Origin: Taudactylus pleione
Lineage: Eukaryota > Chordata > Amphibia > Anura > Myobatrachidae
DNA: 64,000 nucleotides
Assembly: GCA_031769625.1 (NCBI GenBank)
Contig: JAUIMM010000484.1
Span: 1,240,001 to 1,304,000, forward strand
Direction of reading: 5' to 3'
Position numbers and translations under genes: made by a program. The notes under the pieces were generated by a model. The model was not told the DNA's origin and did not search any database. It saw only the letters and a list, made by a program, of their open reading frames with translations. Below, one piece after another: positions 25,040 to 37,044 of this stretch; position 1 is the stretch's first letter; every line of letters starts with the position of its first letter.

Positions 25040-27420
25040 AAGTCCTACGGCGGGAGCCCGACACCCAGCTTACCGATTGGACAGCCGTGGGGGGGAGGGT
25101 TAGATTAGGGGCTCCCGGGAGGGATTTAGAGTTAGGCACCCCCGGGAGGTTATGGTTAGGCTAGGGGAAAGGGGTGTTAGGGTTAAGCACCCCCCGGGGT
25201 ACTTAGGTTTAGGGGACGGGGAAGGGGGGGTTAGGTTTAGGCACTTAGAGGGGGGATTAGGGTTAGGCACTTGGGGGGGAGGTTAGGGTTAGGCATCCCT
25301 AAGGGAGGTAGCAAAGTATTTTGGTGCGCTGTCACTATGGCAGCCAGACAGAGGTAGTCAGCCTCTACACCAATATGGAAAGAGTAAAATGAAATGACTG
25401 GCGCTATGAATATTAAATAATGAAATAAAAAAAATAAAAAAATTGAGTAAGAAGCGGAAGTCTAATAAAACATATTTAGACACATTTTAATAACAATTAG
25501 ACATATAAATAACATATTCAATGAAAGGAAATATAAAAATAAGGAAATAAATCAATGTAAAATCACTATTAGTGGAGCATCGATGGTGAGTCAAACGATT
25601 ATTCACTATCTATGGACATCCTGGGTATGAATCTTTGAGATAGTATCCAGATGATAAAGTCAGGAGACAATGTTATAAAGGTTCAAATAGCCACAAATAA
25701 TTACCAGCTTGAAGTCCTTCGGGATAGCAGTCCAATTAGCAGATAACTGCAAGATTTAGTATCAATGATGTTGTTGGTAAGACTGGTATTTAATCTTCAG
25801 TCCATAAGGAAGGTCCCTCAGGATTAGTTCCGCTGAGCAGAACACTATATTGCTGGTCGTGGGTATAGATGTAGAAACTGTTGGCTCCTTGTATATGAAA
25901 ATAGAGCCTGGTATATTCACAAGGTTCCTTGGATCCACAGTCAGATAGTACCAATGTCCATAGAGAGGATAAATGGTTGCTTAACGCATTTCGCTGGATG
26001 GCAGAACTCCAGCTTCATCAGAAGCATAATGGACTGACTCTGAAAAGCTCCATATATACCCCTTTAAAGGGTATAACAAGAAACACCTGTATGTCTAATT
26101 AATAGACTTCCGCTTCATTAAAATCCTTATGAGCCAAATATAAATAAAATAATGAAGGCAATCCTTTTCTACATAAAATATTTATTTATACATACAAATA
26201 AATGTATTAACCAACCTCGTTTAGTTGTATTTATACATTGTTATTAGAAACCCATTCCGAATATCAATCCGATCACGTGACTACAAAGTGTCACGTGATC
26301 AGATTGAAACCAATGAAAACTCCCATCATGTTTATAAATGGTTGCTAGGTAACCAAAGGAAAATCTGAATATCCCGGATCATCTTACTGCAACGGGTATA
26401 TATAGAAAGACTGATGTTAAACTAATGACATTAGAAGATAGATGTTAACTAACCGTTTGGTCGCCATCATGTATAGTCATGTTCATTCCAATAACTGATA
26501 TGTGGCAAGCGCTCATGTTTATGATTCGTAAATGTGTCAAATACGGCAATCTATCTTTATTATATTGTTTGTTGTTATTATCCATAAAACAACTCCGAAT
26601 ATAAGTATGGTACAATGGTTGCAGGTCTCATAAAGTAAAAAACACCTGCATTCATATCCTATTAGACAGGTTACCAAGCAACCAGCTCGTCATAAATTTC
26701 TCCGGTCACGTGTCTTCGTCACATGTCAATCGGAAACCAATATCACATCAATATCAATAAACTAAGGTTGCTAAGCAACCTTATGCGTACCACTCGATAA
26801 GGTTATATTATTTCACATAATGAAAAAGTTAGATAGCGTTTAGTATTATTAAAGATTACTTAGACATGTAACCCTTTCAGTTGTCTAAAAAACCAACAGT
26901 ATTCCACAAGGTAGGACATAAACTATAACCAGTGAGAAAGAATACTAATATCCCAAGTTACAATGATATTATTAATAGATTTTACTATATGTTTGATAAA
27001 CATCTGAAAACAGCCATCGATCATATATCCACTCATGGATGTCTCAAAATGTAACCACTAAAACCCCAATTGAAAAATAGAACAACATAATATTATCTAC
27101 TATAATGAATAGAATAGACATGTGTTACAGATTAAGTTTAGCAATACATACCAAATACTTAGTATTCACATTCAGCATTTAATATGTATCTGATTCTACA
27201 CGTCATCTTACTCAATTTTTTTTTTTTTATTTCATTATTTAATATTCATAGCGCCAGTCATTTCATTTTACTCTATCCCTAAGGGAGGGTTAGGTTTAGG
27301 GGGTAGAATAGGGTTTTTAAATACTTACCTTTGGGGGATCTGGATTTTCACCTCTGCCGGGCTTCCGCTGTCGGGGTACATCATACGGATTCCCTTGTGG
27401 GATTAGCCAACTTCCAAAAA
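25040..27420. repeat. TTAGG-like G-rich repeat interrupted by a DNA transposon
   Basis: From 25090 to 25315 the + strand is an irregular series of GGTTAGG, GGGTTAGGCAC and TTTAGG units. The same text resumes at 27277-27305. The outer edges are CGGCGGGAGCCCGACACC (about 25050) and, near 27355, CTGCCGGGCTTCCGCTGTCG. It reads as one G-rich repeat split by the 25381-27274 insertion. It is not a perfect TTAGGG telomere array. Confidence 0.6.
25381..27274. mobile_element. 1.9-kb non-autonomous DNA transposon with ~70-bp TIRs
   Basis: The left end AGAGTAAAATGAAATGACTG runs on through GGCGCTATGAATATTAAATA, a poly-A tract and TTGAGTAAG; the right end is its reverse complement (about 27200-27274). Within the element are a CGCATTTCGC and CTTCATCAGA motif pair (25984-26025) common in amphibian repeats, and a TCACGTGA pair at 26273-26302. 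I see no transposase open frame. CCCTAAGGGAG lies close to both edges (25297 and 27277). Confidence 0.8.
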
Positions 27421-27832
27421 TCATAACGTAAACAAGAAACAGTAATTTCATGAATATCTGGTAAATCACTGATTAATTGTAATTATTGGTACGTCCTGTG
27501 CTGCGGTAATCATTTACTGTTTTGTATTTAGGGAATATGAAGTTTTATGAAAAAAGCCAACACATGGCAATTTATGTAAATCAATCAGCAATTAATTGAA
27601 ACTCAGTAGCAACTATTTAAAAACAGCACAATTAGGTGCAAAACCAATCAGACATTTTGTTAATGTCTAACTTGCACAGGATAGATAAAAGCTAATGACT
27701 CATTGGTTGTTGTGGCTTAGTACATATTTTGCATCTAAACCCAATGTAGGTAAATGATTACTAGTGCCCCTAAGCCAATAAGGATATTTTACAAACTGCA
27801 AAAAGTTTGGACCTTCCCAAGAAAGGCACATT

Positions 27833-28388
27833 GGGCTTCATTCAGAGGCGGCCGTACGGTCTACGACCGCCTCGATGTTTGTCCAGTGCGCATGCACACG
27901 AGGGAGCCAGCTCCTTCGTGCACATGCGAAGGAGCTGGCTACGACCGACAGCGCCGGTCGTAGCAGGTCTTTTTCCAAAGGGGGCGAGGTGTCGATGTTG
28001 ATTGACAGCTCACCCCGTTTGGAAGGCGGGCCGGGGGGGTGGCAGCCCAAACGGAGGCGTTCCCATGGGAACGCCTGCCGTTTGGGGGAGGCCCCACTGA
28101 CATCACTAGTGACATCACTAGTGATGTCAGTGGAGAGCTTCCGGCTCTGACAGAGCCAGAAGCTCTCCGGGGCTTACGACAAGTGAGACCCTACCCTAGG
28201 GTCTCGTCGTAAGCCCCGATGGTCGCGATGGTCTATGACCATCGCGACCATCACCCTAGCGGTCGTTAGAGCCGTGGGTGTAAACCCACAGCCTAACGAC
28301 CGAAACAGAGGCGGCCGGTCAGGATGCAAGCGGCCGCCCAGTTTCTGAGCGACCGCTTGCATCCTCCGACCGCCTCTGAATGAGGGCC
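27833..28388. mobile_element. MITE, GGGCCTGATTCAG family, copy 3 (variant ends)
   Basis: Ends GGGCTTCATTCAGAGGCGG and CCGCCTCTGAATGAGGGCC are inverted; ATT flanks both sides (27830-27832 and 28389-28391). Interior holds several G/C-rich palindromes (TGACATCACTAGTGATGTCA, TCGCGATGGTCTATGACCAT). Similar interior words occur in the 12668 copy (GATGTCAGCGGGGC, GCGTTCCCATAGGAA). Confidence 0.85.
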
Positions 28389-28544
28389 ATTGTGCTTAAC
28401 TTGCAGAACTGACTGTACGCAAGATAAGACTAGCTAAGGAATGGTAGCATATGTGCCAGCTTTGCTCCTGGAGACAACAGTGGTACATGCACTTGGTTTA
28501 CACCACGAGATTTGGTTTCACAGTGGAAGTAGTGAATGCTAAAA

Positions 28545-28740
28545 TTACGTGTGTGGTATGTTATGTTGACATTCTAATGTCGACACCAGAATCTCAACAT
28601 GGTCAGAATGTCAACCCTCAGAATGTTGACATGTGACATATTGACATAGCATTTTTCTAGTGTTAGAGCCCTAATCCTATATTGTCAACATTGTTACTCT
28701 TGACATTCACAATGTTGACATATTAACCACGTGGCCTAGG
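28545..28740. repeat. GTCGACAT-rich dispersed repeat, copy 3 (short)
   Basis: Starts GTGTGTGGTATGTTATGTTG and continues with ACATTCTAATGTCGAC and related words, ending near ACATATTAACCACGTGGCC. It lacks the CCTAACCC-like part. Confidence 0.6.
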
Positions 28741-29548
28741 GGTGCCACCTGCTGGAGGCTGCACAGCATGACACCTCCCCTGGCCCCTGGGAGGTTGTTT
28801 TTGGTGATTTGTGTGCTGGAGGTACGGGAGAGGTTGTGGCTACTTGTATGTGCTTGACTGCCGGGAAGCTTCAGCTTTGGGACCAGCCGGCCCTGGCCAT
28901 CATAAACGGTGCGGGGCCTGAGCCAGCAGTGACACTATCATGATTCCTATGCAGAGCCACTGTCACTGCTGCTGGGCAGCTCTGCCGTTATACTTAACTG
29001 CCCGTGAGTAGAGGGATTCAGATGCATTCAGTCAGTCAGTCAGTCAGAAGCGGGTGCTGATCATCATCGTCAGTTCACATTTTGTGCCAGGGATTGAGCA
29101 CCAGCAAGTGATCCAAACATGCACCTACGCCTCTCTTTCTTGTGGTCAGAATGGGGTCCATTTTTCTTGAATACTCTTTCTATAATTTATCCATACTTAC
29201 ACGTCCCCATTCCACCTCCCAAAATGCAAGATGTTGTAAGTGAAAAATGAGTTTGAGACGGCATGGAAAAGGATGAGCAAGAAGTTTTGGTGCAAATATG
29301 CTGATGTTTACATCTGACTCTACTTGCACAAGCTCACCTCCTCGTCTGCCATCCACTACGGTACCAGCTTACTTGACGGCCTTTGGAAGTCCCCCCAAAA
29401 AATTATTGTGTGCCTACATCTGAGGTTTCCTGGATACTCCAGGGAAATACTCCTAATTATAACCCAGTCCCCAAATGTTACTTACCCGAGATCTGGCTTT
29501 AAGGATATTTGGTCCCCCGACATCTTTTAGGTATGCCCGCCACTGTTT

Positions 29549-29940
29549 CAGTATCCAATGGGGCTGATGGATTTCTGTGCATGGACGCAAACGCCAAGTC
29601 TTTGCAGTGTATTTACCCATCTTTGCATATGTCCATCCTATTCTAAGTTGTATGGAATTTGGATGAATCTGTTTTTCCGTGAAATTGGGCGTTTTGGGGC
29701 GGCAGCTGAGCAGGGCGAATGTGTGGTCTGTGCACAATTCTGAGTCGTGCATGCGGGAAGGAAGCCTGTGTCTGATGAACCTCTTGCACCTAGCATGGGG
29801 CTGGGGCAAGCACCAGTACTAATGATGACAACTGCGGCAGCTGGTGTAAAGTCATTGGGCGGCACGGATATCCTTTTGCTGATGCATTAGCATAGGGTAG
29901 TAAATCTGGCTTCCGCAGCCACTCAGAATCAGCCCCATGT
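29549..29940. mobile_element. MITE-like repeat, copy 2 (related to 4256-4790)
   Basis: Ends CAATGGGGCTGAT and AATCAGCCCCATGTG are inverted. The interior parallels the 4256-4790 copy (GTGGACACAAATGG against ATGGACGCAAACGCC, then matching CATATGTCCATCCTATTCTA). No clean target duplication. Confidence 0.65.
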
Positions 29941-31257
29941 GTATAGAAATAAAGAGACCAATGGTGTTTAGTAGAGGGAGGAGCAGGAGTATGTGGGAGA
30001 CAGCAGGTAAGTAACCTTTATGACCAGTTAGGGTAGTACAATATTCAGTCTCGGGTGGAATTACTCTTTCTTTGAAACTCTTTAAATTTATTACTTATTT
30101 TTACTAGTGCAAACAAAAATAAGTGAAGTTCATTACCTGTAGCATCCCGCAAGGTTAATTTTTTTTTTTTTTCCTACAAAACTGCAACTGGAAGGTAAAA
30201 AAAAATATTGAACATTTATTATATTATATATTTTTGTCCCTATAAATAATATATCTTGAGTTGTATAAGTCACTTTTGATTTTGCTTTCATGTCTATTTT
30301 ATTGCTATTTGTTTCGCCATTTGCACCCTTGACAACACCTTTTGATACGAGACCTCTGACTGCATCTTGTGACAACTTGATATATTGCATTCACAAAGTC
30401 TCCATGATTACACCTGCTTTGACCATTACTTTCCTGCATGGTTCACCTTGCTCACTTCAATCACTGAACGTTCCTAACACCTATTACATCAGACCAAGTT
30501 CTGCAGACTCATGAATGTGCATGTGAAGCATGTGATGGTGGGCGCGCTCCCCCCAGCTTTACCATCCTCACCTATATTAGCTGCTGACATCCACTTCCCC
30601 TTCTGTTGACCTCTCTTACTAAAATTATACAATTTTAGCCCCCACCATGCAAAAAGGTGGGAGGAAATCAATGAATACTGATCTCTCAGAATTTCCTCCA
30701 CAGTGGAAACCAAAACACCATGACCCTTTACCTAACCAAGATGACTTGGATTATTTTGAGGATAACCTCATCACCTAATCAAGGGAGATGATCTCCAGAT
30801 TCCATTATTTCACCACAAAGACAATGGTGGTACATGTGGCCAACAAGCAACATCAAATTACCTTCGAGCATGTCCATCTTCAACTCTTTCATCACCATCC
30901 TCCTCCAAGATCAGAATACACAGTATAGATGGGCTATGCATTCCGCTTAACGCTGCTGCATCAGAATAAATTGTTTTACGATCAAGGCTAATTTTCTGCT
31001 CCCCACCCACTTTTTCCTCAAAAACAGTCAACTGAGAATTCAAAACTTGTGACCACAACGACTCCACCACTGCTTCCACAGCAAATTGTGTTGGCGTATG
31101 ATAAATCGGTTATTTACTGTTCAGTGTGTTAATTATATGCATCTGAGATGGGGGAAAATCATGCTGATCCCCTAAACCCACCGTCCCAACTCTTTTCCTT
31201 TTCCATCCCTTGGGGAATTGCACCACCTTTATGTCATATCTCCCCCATGGGCACTTT

Positions 31258-31411
31258 GGGCCTGATTCAGACCCGATCGCTCTGACAGAGCGCTCGCTCT
31301 GAATCAGGGCCGGGTTTTTTCTATTTTAGAATGGCCTCCTGGCCGCTCGCATAGCTGTGGGTGACCATCAACCCGGTTGCGAGCGCTTGCGACGGGGTCT
31401 GAATCAGGCCC
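31258..31411. mobile_element. MITE, GGGCCTGATTCAG family, copy 2 (short)
   Basis: Ends GGGCCTGATTCAGACC and GGTCTGAATCAGGCCC are inverted; TTT flanks both sides (31255-31257 and 31412-31414). The interior GCTCGCTCTGAATCAGGGCC is shared with the copy at 12668. Confidence 0.88.
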
Positions 31412-31454
31412 TTTGTTCTTAGCTGGCTTTCAAGCACTGAAAGTGCCAAACCAA

Positions 31455-33020
31455 TAAGGAATCTATATTAGAACCTCTATACACTCCTTCCTATACCTTC
31501 TAATATCCTGCCTATACCTTCTAAGGATGACGCTAATTTGCGTACGCAGTCATACAGTAAATAAAAACTTCAGACCTGGAATCTGTGGTTCCAAAGCATA
31601 AGTATTATTCAAGTAAAAGTACAGTCAGTTACACGCTATTGATCCAGACACAATTCGGCGCAAAGGAATTATACAGACCCAAGTACAGTATACATACGCA
31701 ACGCTTCCGGACCAGATGTTAGGCATCAGCAAGAAACCCCTTCGTCAATCAGCATTCAGCAAGAAGACTAAGACCCAGTGTTGGAGCACACATATTTATA
31801 CCCCCCTGAAATAGACAACACAATAGAGAAGTTTGTTGCTGATGCCATTGGTTCCCAAGGGGGATACATCTGTTACAGAGCATTTAACAGGCTGATTCAA
31901 ATAGACACAACCCAACCTCCAACAACTGAGGGTCTCTGGTTTCCCGCCCCATGTAACATCCTAACAGTTGTTCATATTATATACATTTTGTTGCTTGAAG
32001 TCTCTGCGGTCCATAAGTTGAGAATGCATGATGCGATCCCCACACCGATAATACCGGAATTCTGTTGAAAGAGTACGCATCAGTACAAAACCAAACACGG
32101 CTTACTTAGCATGTATAAAACCTTAGTTACCAAATAATCTTTATTTCACAGCATTTATACTAAATGAACGAACTTAAATATTATCCCTTAAAGCTTATGG
32201 AACCTTGTATGTGGATATGTAATTTGTGAGTATGCGGGGTTTGATATAAAGACGCTAGTTAACTTGGAGCAGATGCGTGCGCATAAAGCTAATGAACAGC
32301 TTTTTCATATAGGATCTTATGCATTCGCTAATATGCGATTAGTTACTAGCGCAATTGTGCGTATTAATGTGTGTATGAGAAATGGTGCACTTACATCTCA
32401 TTTAAACTAAGTGAACACCTAGCAGTGTGAAATGCTGATCCTTATAGTTCCACACGCCCCCCTCTCTCAGCAGCCCCCACCCTTCCCAGGCTCAAAAGTA
32501 ACAGCCTTTGTTCTCCCAGAGTCTTGTGTTAAATGCAAATTAGCACAGCTACAAGACCCAAAACCTAAGATAACACTCTTGGCTTTGAAGGTATTTTTAT
32601 TGCAGGAAGCCTGCTAATGTAAGGTGTGTATTCGAGCAGGGCCACCTGGAGTGAGAGCAGACGTTGTATCCAGGAAGCTTGTCTACACAGACTAGTTGTC
32701 ACGTGGCCATTTCCTCTGTTCAGCTAATGCAATATATCCTTTAGGGGAATTATAATAATATACAATTTATCCAGAGCACCCAAACTACGTAAAGTCATGA
32801 AATAGGCTTTTAGTGAATCGCCGTAACTTATGGCGATGGTCACAGATGCAATCGCATGATGCTAATAGTAATATCGCCACATGTACTAAAGTGTGAGTTT
32901 ATCTAAAATGGCGCTTAGGCGGTCATTCGCAAAATGGCGTCTTGCGGCCAGTCGCAAGATGGTGTCGCTGCGATTCAATTTTAAATTGATCTTGTCTCAG
33001 CCAATAATGCAGCTTCGACA
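31455..33020 (-). repeat. 3' LTR of the endogenous retrovirus (left copy)
   Basis: The part repeated in the other LTR ends at 32804, but the LTR probably runs on to 33020. There the minus strand reads AAAGGGTGGAC followed by TGTCG, which looks like a polypurine tract followed by a TG start. A CCAAT-like word lies just inside. If so, the 3' LTR is 1566 bp and the 5' LTR has lost its outer ~216 bp. Confidence 0.7.
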
Positions 33021-33031
33021 GTCCACCCTTT
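33021..33031 (-). promoter_or_regulatory. Putative polypurine tract of the provirus
   Basis: Minus-strand AAAGGGTGGAC immediately before the TG that could open the 3' LTR. Placement between the env end (33339) and the LTR is as expected for plus-strand priming. Confidence 0.5.
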
Positions 33032-33338
33032 GATAGCGAACAACATGCTATCACAATCTGCTATTAGAATTTAATTTAGGCTTACATTTACATATTATTT
33101 AGTGTTATTATGGGATGGCACAAGGTGGTTCTTAATCCATCAATAATGTGTCTCTGAGTGGGGACATAAAACTACTATTATACGTACATTGCGGATCTTG
33201 GAAGATCATGTGAAAGGTGTGGGGATGCACCAATCTTATAACAGCAGTCTTGAAGGGGAATTTAGACTTTACATTATCTGAGGTGTTTTAAAAATAACAT
33301 TTCAATAATACATTCTATGCATGTCTAAATATTTAACA

Positions 33339-34357
33339 TTAAATGATGGTATTTCCTAGTTCAGGGTTGTAATGCAGTTCTATATTTACCTCGGTATTCA
33401 TATTGTCATTACTGACCACCATCATAGTTTTGTTCTTGCATTTAACTCTATTTTTACATTTTCCACACTTCAACACAATAGGAACAGACCGGACACATAT
33501 GCCAATTATTATGAAGACAATTAGTATAAGGTTCAAGAATTTGCCTATGCTGGCGATCACTTCCTGGACCCATTCCCCTAGACCTGAGAACCATTTTACT
33601 GGGTTCAGCCATGAAACCCATCCTTCTATCTTTTCCCCTACTTCAGCCACTGAAGCGTTATGGTTCTTACGAAACTCCCATTTTAGCTGCAGAATTACAT
33701 CCATCTTTCGGTCTATCACCTCCTTGGGGTCGCTAGTATCATTGGTGACGAAGGTGCAACATTTTACTCCAAACTGGGTGGCTAACGTTACGCAATACCC
33801 TCCAGTAACAGCAGTTAAATAATTCAACACTAGCCTGTGTTGCACCAGTTCTTTCTTGTACGCTTGCAATTCTCTCCCTGTATACCTGAATGTGTCATCT
33901 TACATCTCGGTGATATTATCTATCAATTTAGCAAGTTCCTTAATATACCTAAAATTTAATGTACCCCGAGCAATCCTGGTGGAACCCAGTACAACTAAAA
34001 CTTGAAAGCCAGTTGTCTCACTAATTAACTGAGTGGCTTTATGCACGTCACCAGGTATCATATTTCTTTTGCCTCTGTGTTCATATTGTGTGTGAAGATA
34101 TGGTGATGGTGTGTTTTTATGTATACAAAGCATGTGTGAGGGTCATAACTTCTGGGACTACCAGGTAACACAATAACAGTACTAAGATTGGTCAGACACT
34201 CCCCTGATTGGCATTGCGCTCCTCCTGATTCTCCATCAGCACTGCCATCAGCTCCCATTTCCTCAATCGGTCCTCCATCACAGACACTGGGTATCCCCAA
34301 ACAGATCATCACGACAGAAACTCTGGAAAAACAACTAGGATGACCACAGCAGACCAC
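33339..34357 (-). pseudogene. Retroviral env remnant (leader plus transmembrane subunit)
   Basis: The open frame 33339-33869 (176 codons) covers most of a transmembrane subunit. It contains a Cys followed ten residues later by a Cys pair, a WVSWLNPVKWFSGLGEW-like membrane-proximal segment, a hydrophobic anchor (LNLILIVFIIIGICV) and a cytoplasmic tail. Just upstream, 33900-34133 carries the part before it, separated by a stop, and 34058-34357 holds a leader-like start in another frame. The total of about 340 codons is well short of a usual env of 550-650, so most of the surface subunit is missing. As a closest family I suggest gamma/epsilon-like class I elements of fish and amphibians; I could not verify this. 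Confidence 0.8.
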
Positions 34358-34418
34358 TCCATTGATGGAAGCACTGATCTACACATTTCTTTAGCTCAGA
34401 TATCTCACCGTCACCTTT

Positions 34419-34960
34419 TCAATCCTTCCGGCACAAGCTCGCAATCGACAGGTCCATGCCATCAGCCCTGTCTCCGCCTTGTATCTCCACCGGCCGGTTA
34501 ACCTCCCTATAGTGAGTGGAATGGACCCACGTATCTTCCTCGGCCACCCTTTGAGGATGTGGTAATGTCAGATACAGACCTTTCCACTGATCAGTCAAAC
34601 AACCTGAGCTAAAAAAAATTTGGATCATAACAAATTCTCCAGGTTTGACATCATGACAGTTTGCATTAGACATGTTAGTTAATAACACTTTCAATTTCGG
34701 TTATTCTCATTCATCTTCGTGAGACCCTGCACAGTAACCTCATTATCATATTTTCACATGAGGTTGCCTGTTTGAACAGTATCTCAAAGAGGGGCAAATT
34801 AAGGAAAAGACCGTCTGGGATAATCTTAGTGTTGTTACCCATCACCTTACACATGTTCTTGGAAACGTCACCTGTAAAATAAGTCCCCCTATCATTTTTT
34901 AATAATTCTAGGGATATAGTATCTGCATACAGGTTCCTGCAATTAAATCTTGTTATTAAT
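34419..34960 (-). pseudogene. Retroviral pol remnant (integrase end only)
   Basis: Near 34870-34915 the minus strand encodes LLKNDRGTYFTGDV, resembling the second catalytic Asp region of an integrase core. The frame 34419-34694 encodes a C-terminal integrase part: HDVKPGEFVMI, then CLTDQWKGLYLTL, then DTWVHSTHYREV, typical of the gammaretroviral type. Stops and frame changes lie between them. Protease, reverse transcriptase and RNase H are absent: only about 0.5 kb separates gag from this fragment. Confidence 0.75.
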
Positions 34961-34974
34961 AGCTACTGCTCAAA

Positions 34975-35226
34975 ATAATGCCTGGGCCACTGGGTTGGAT
35001 AGTATTCCGAGTATTCGACCTCAGCCTGGCATGGCTGCCGTTTATCCTTAGCAACCTTGTGTCCTGTGAGTGGGAGACAAAGCACAACAGTTTATTATCA
35101 TTTAAACATGACCTAAATACAACAATAAATCATCCACATCTTACATTAGAACAGATCCATCGGCAGTTTGAAAAGATTGTAAACTGTCATATAAGGCCTG
35201 GGAGAAGATACTGGGATTGCTTATGA
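34975..35226 (+). pseudogene. Opposite-strand fragment inside the provirus, possibly inverted env
   Basis: The + strand has an 82-codon frame containing RVFDLSLAWLPFILSNLVS and, later, TLEQIHRQFEKIVNCH, ending GRRYWDCL. Its composition looks more protein-like than the minus-strand reading of the same bases, and it lies exactly where pol has been lost. It may be a piece of the missing env surface region that was inverted during rearrangement. This is inference; no match could be checked. Confidence 0.35.
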
Positions 35227-37044
35227 ACCCATGGGAAACTCGTGTTCATGTGTGGTGTTCTTCACTTTGCAGTACTTACTTATGTGTCCCACTTGGTGAC
35301 AGTTAAAACATCTTTTTGAATGGGGTGGATGAAAGAATTTTTGTGGGAGTTGAGCAAGAGGAAAAGATGGTGGGTATGGGTAAGGATATGGAGGATAAGG
35401 GTATGGTGGGAGGTATGAAGTTTGTGCGTAGCATGAGACCTGTGGTTGTGTATGATATGTGGGGTAAGGATGTGTTTGCTGTGGTGTGGGATTGGTGAGG
35501 ACGTGTAACTGTTCAGGTGCAGGTGTGTGTGTGGGTGCAGGTGTGTCGGTTGGCTGTGATGTTATTGTCATTCCTTCCAGAGCTTGGATACTGACAGCCA
35601 TTAGTTTTTTGCTCTGGGTCTCTCTCTTCTTTGTGATATTTTTATCATGTTCTATGGCAGATTCTATGAGTGTATCTATTGTGACTCCCCTCCAGCCAGG
35701 TTGTGAGGTCTGAACCCGAGTCTTTAAGTCGTCTTTCAGACCGTCCATGAGTACCGTGACTATCGTACTGTGTGGTGAGTGCTATCTTTAATATCTTCTA
35801 TCCCAGTGTACTGGGTGATAGCCTGCAGAGCCTGATCGAAATAATCTTCTGCAGATTCACTCTCCTTTTGCTTAATGGTGAAAATTTTGTTCCAGTTAAC
35901 TACTACTGGAAAATATATACCCAATTGAGTTACAATGCGGGAAATGTTACCTTGGTTCATTTAGTCTGTTAAGGGAACATCACCATCCAATACACAATCT
36001 GTGATAAATTTTGTCCCATCGGTATTGCGTGGTAGACAGGCCCTTAACACCACACGCCAATCTTTATTAATTGGCTCATGTGAACTACCGAAATTTCTCA
36101 AAAATCTTTGACATTTGGCTAGTTCCTTTTTGGGATCGGGGAAATCATTTATGATGGAATTTAGTTCTGCTCTTGTCCAAGGACAATGCATTACTACTTC
36201 CCTCGTGGGCACTACACCGTGCATCTGCATTTCCATTCGGAACAGTTATCGTCCGAATAGGATGCAGACCGGTAGCGCTGCTACCTTTGACCTCGTTACC
36301 TGGCTGGGGGTTTAATCTATTGCTGCTACGTATGGTATTAACAACTTTCTCTATGGGTGCAGAGGGTGTTAACACTTCCCTTGCTGTTACCGATGGAGAT
36401 GGCGGCACCACTCGTGATTGTGGTGATGCAGCATCTATCATTTGCACAGAATGGGAAATGGCAGACATTACAATAGGCTCATCATCCACATCATTTTCTT
36501 TATGGTTGCTTAAGAGAGGGTACAAGTTGCTTGTTACATTTTTATGGGTATTTTTGGTAACTGTACTTGCACCTCCATCCACATAAGGTGGGGGAGGTGA
36601 GCGTGAACTGCTGGCAATACTCTCCACAACGCTACCTTGCCGCACGTGCGCACCATTTGGCGGCTCGCCCGTATTGCAATTTAGCGTCGCGGATGTATTC
36701 TCTGGCAATGTGCTCACGACGCTAGTTTACGTCGCTTGCACATTTTTAAGCCACGCATCCCCTTCATGCTGCCACAGTTTTAAACACTCATAATATTTAA
36801 CCTTTTTTTCTCAGGAGCGCATCAGACTGATGTAATCCCGGACATTATCTAGTACATTTTTATCAAAACTACCAATTCTGGGAAACGGTCTAACACTCTT
36901 CATCGTCATTTTAAACCATACATCACAATACCTTATCGCATAAGTACTGTACTTAGTATGCATAATATGATGAGCCGATATGATCGGTGCCTCCATTAGC
37001 AGCACATCATTGTCTAACATCTCTACTGTTTGCGTGGCTCCCAT
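35221..37044 (-). pseudogene. Retroviral gag remnant
   Basis: Order on the minus strand: 36811-37044, a matrix-like start (MGATQT, a possible N-myristoylation site) ended by a stop; 36145-36717, a Ser/Pro-rich part with the late-domain-like motif PPPPY; 35961-36236, capsid start (CPWTRAELNSIINDFPDP and FLRNFGSSHEP); a single stop at 35961-35963 followed at once by 35760-35960; then 35221-35748 with a Tyr/Pro-rich tail and one zinc knuckle, CFNCHQVGHISKYC. Breaks: stop at 36811, frameshift near 36190, stop at 35961, frameshift near 35757. The CPWT..EL.S....FPDP pattern is the gammaretroviral capsid signature. Confidence 0.85.

Noticed and set aside
25090..25315. Interstitial telomere.
   Set aside because: Units are irregular GGTTAGG, TTTAGG and GGCAC mixes, not TTAGGG runs, and belong to a dispersed repeat with defined edges.
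33403..33822. 139-codon + strand frame over the env region.
   Set aside because: Shadow of the minus-strand env frame, which has clear retroviral features.
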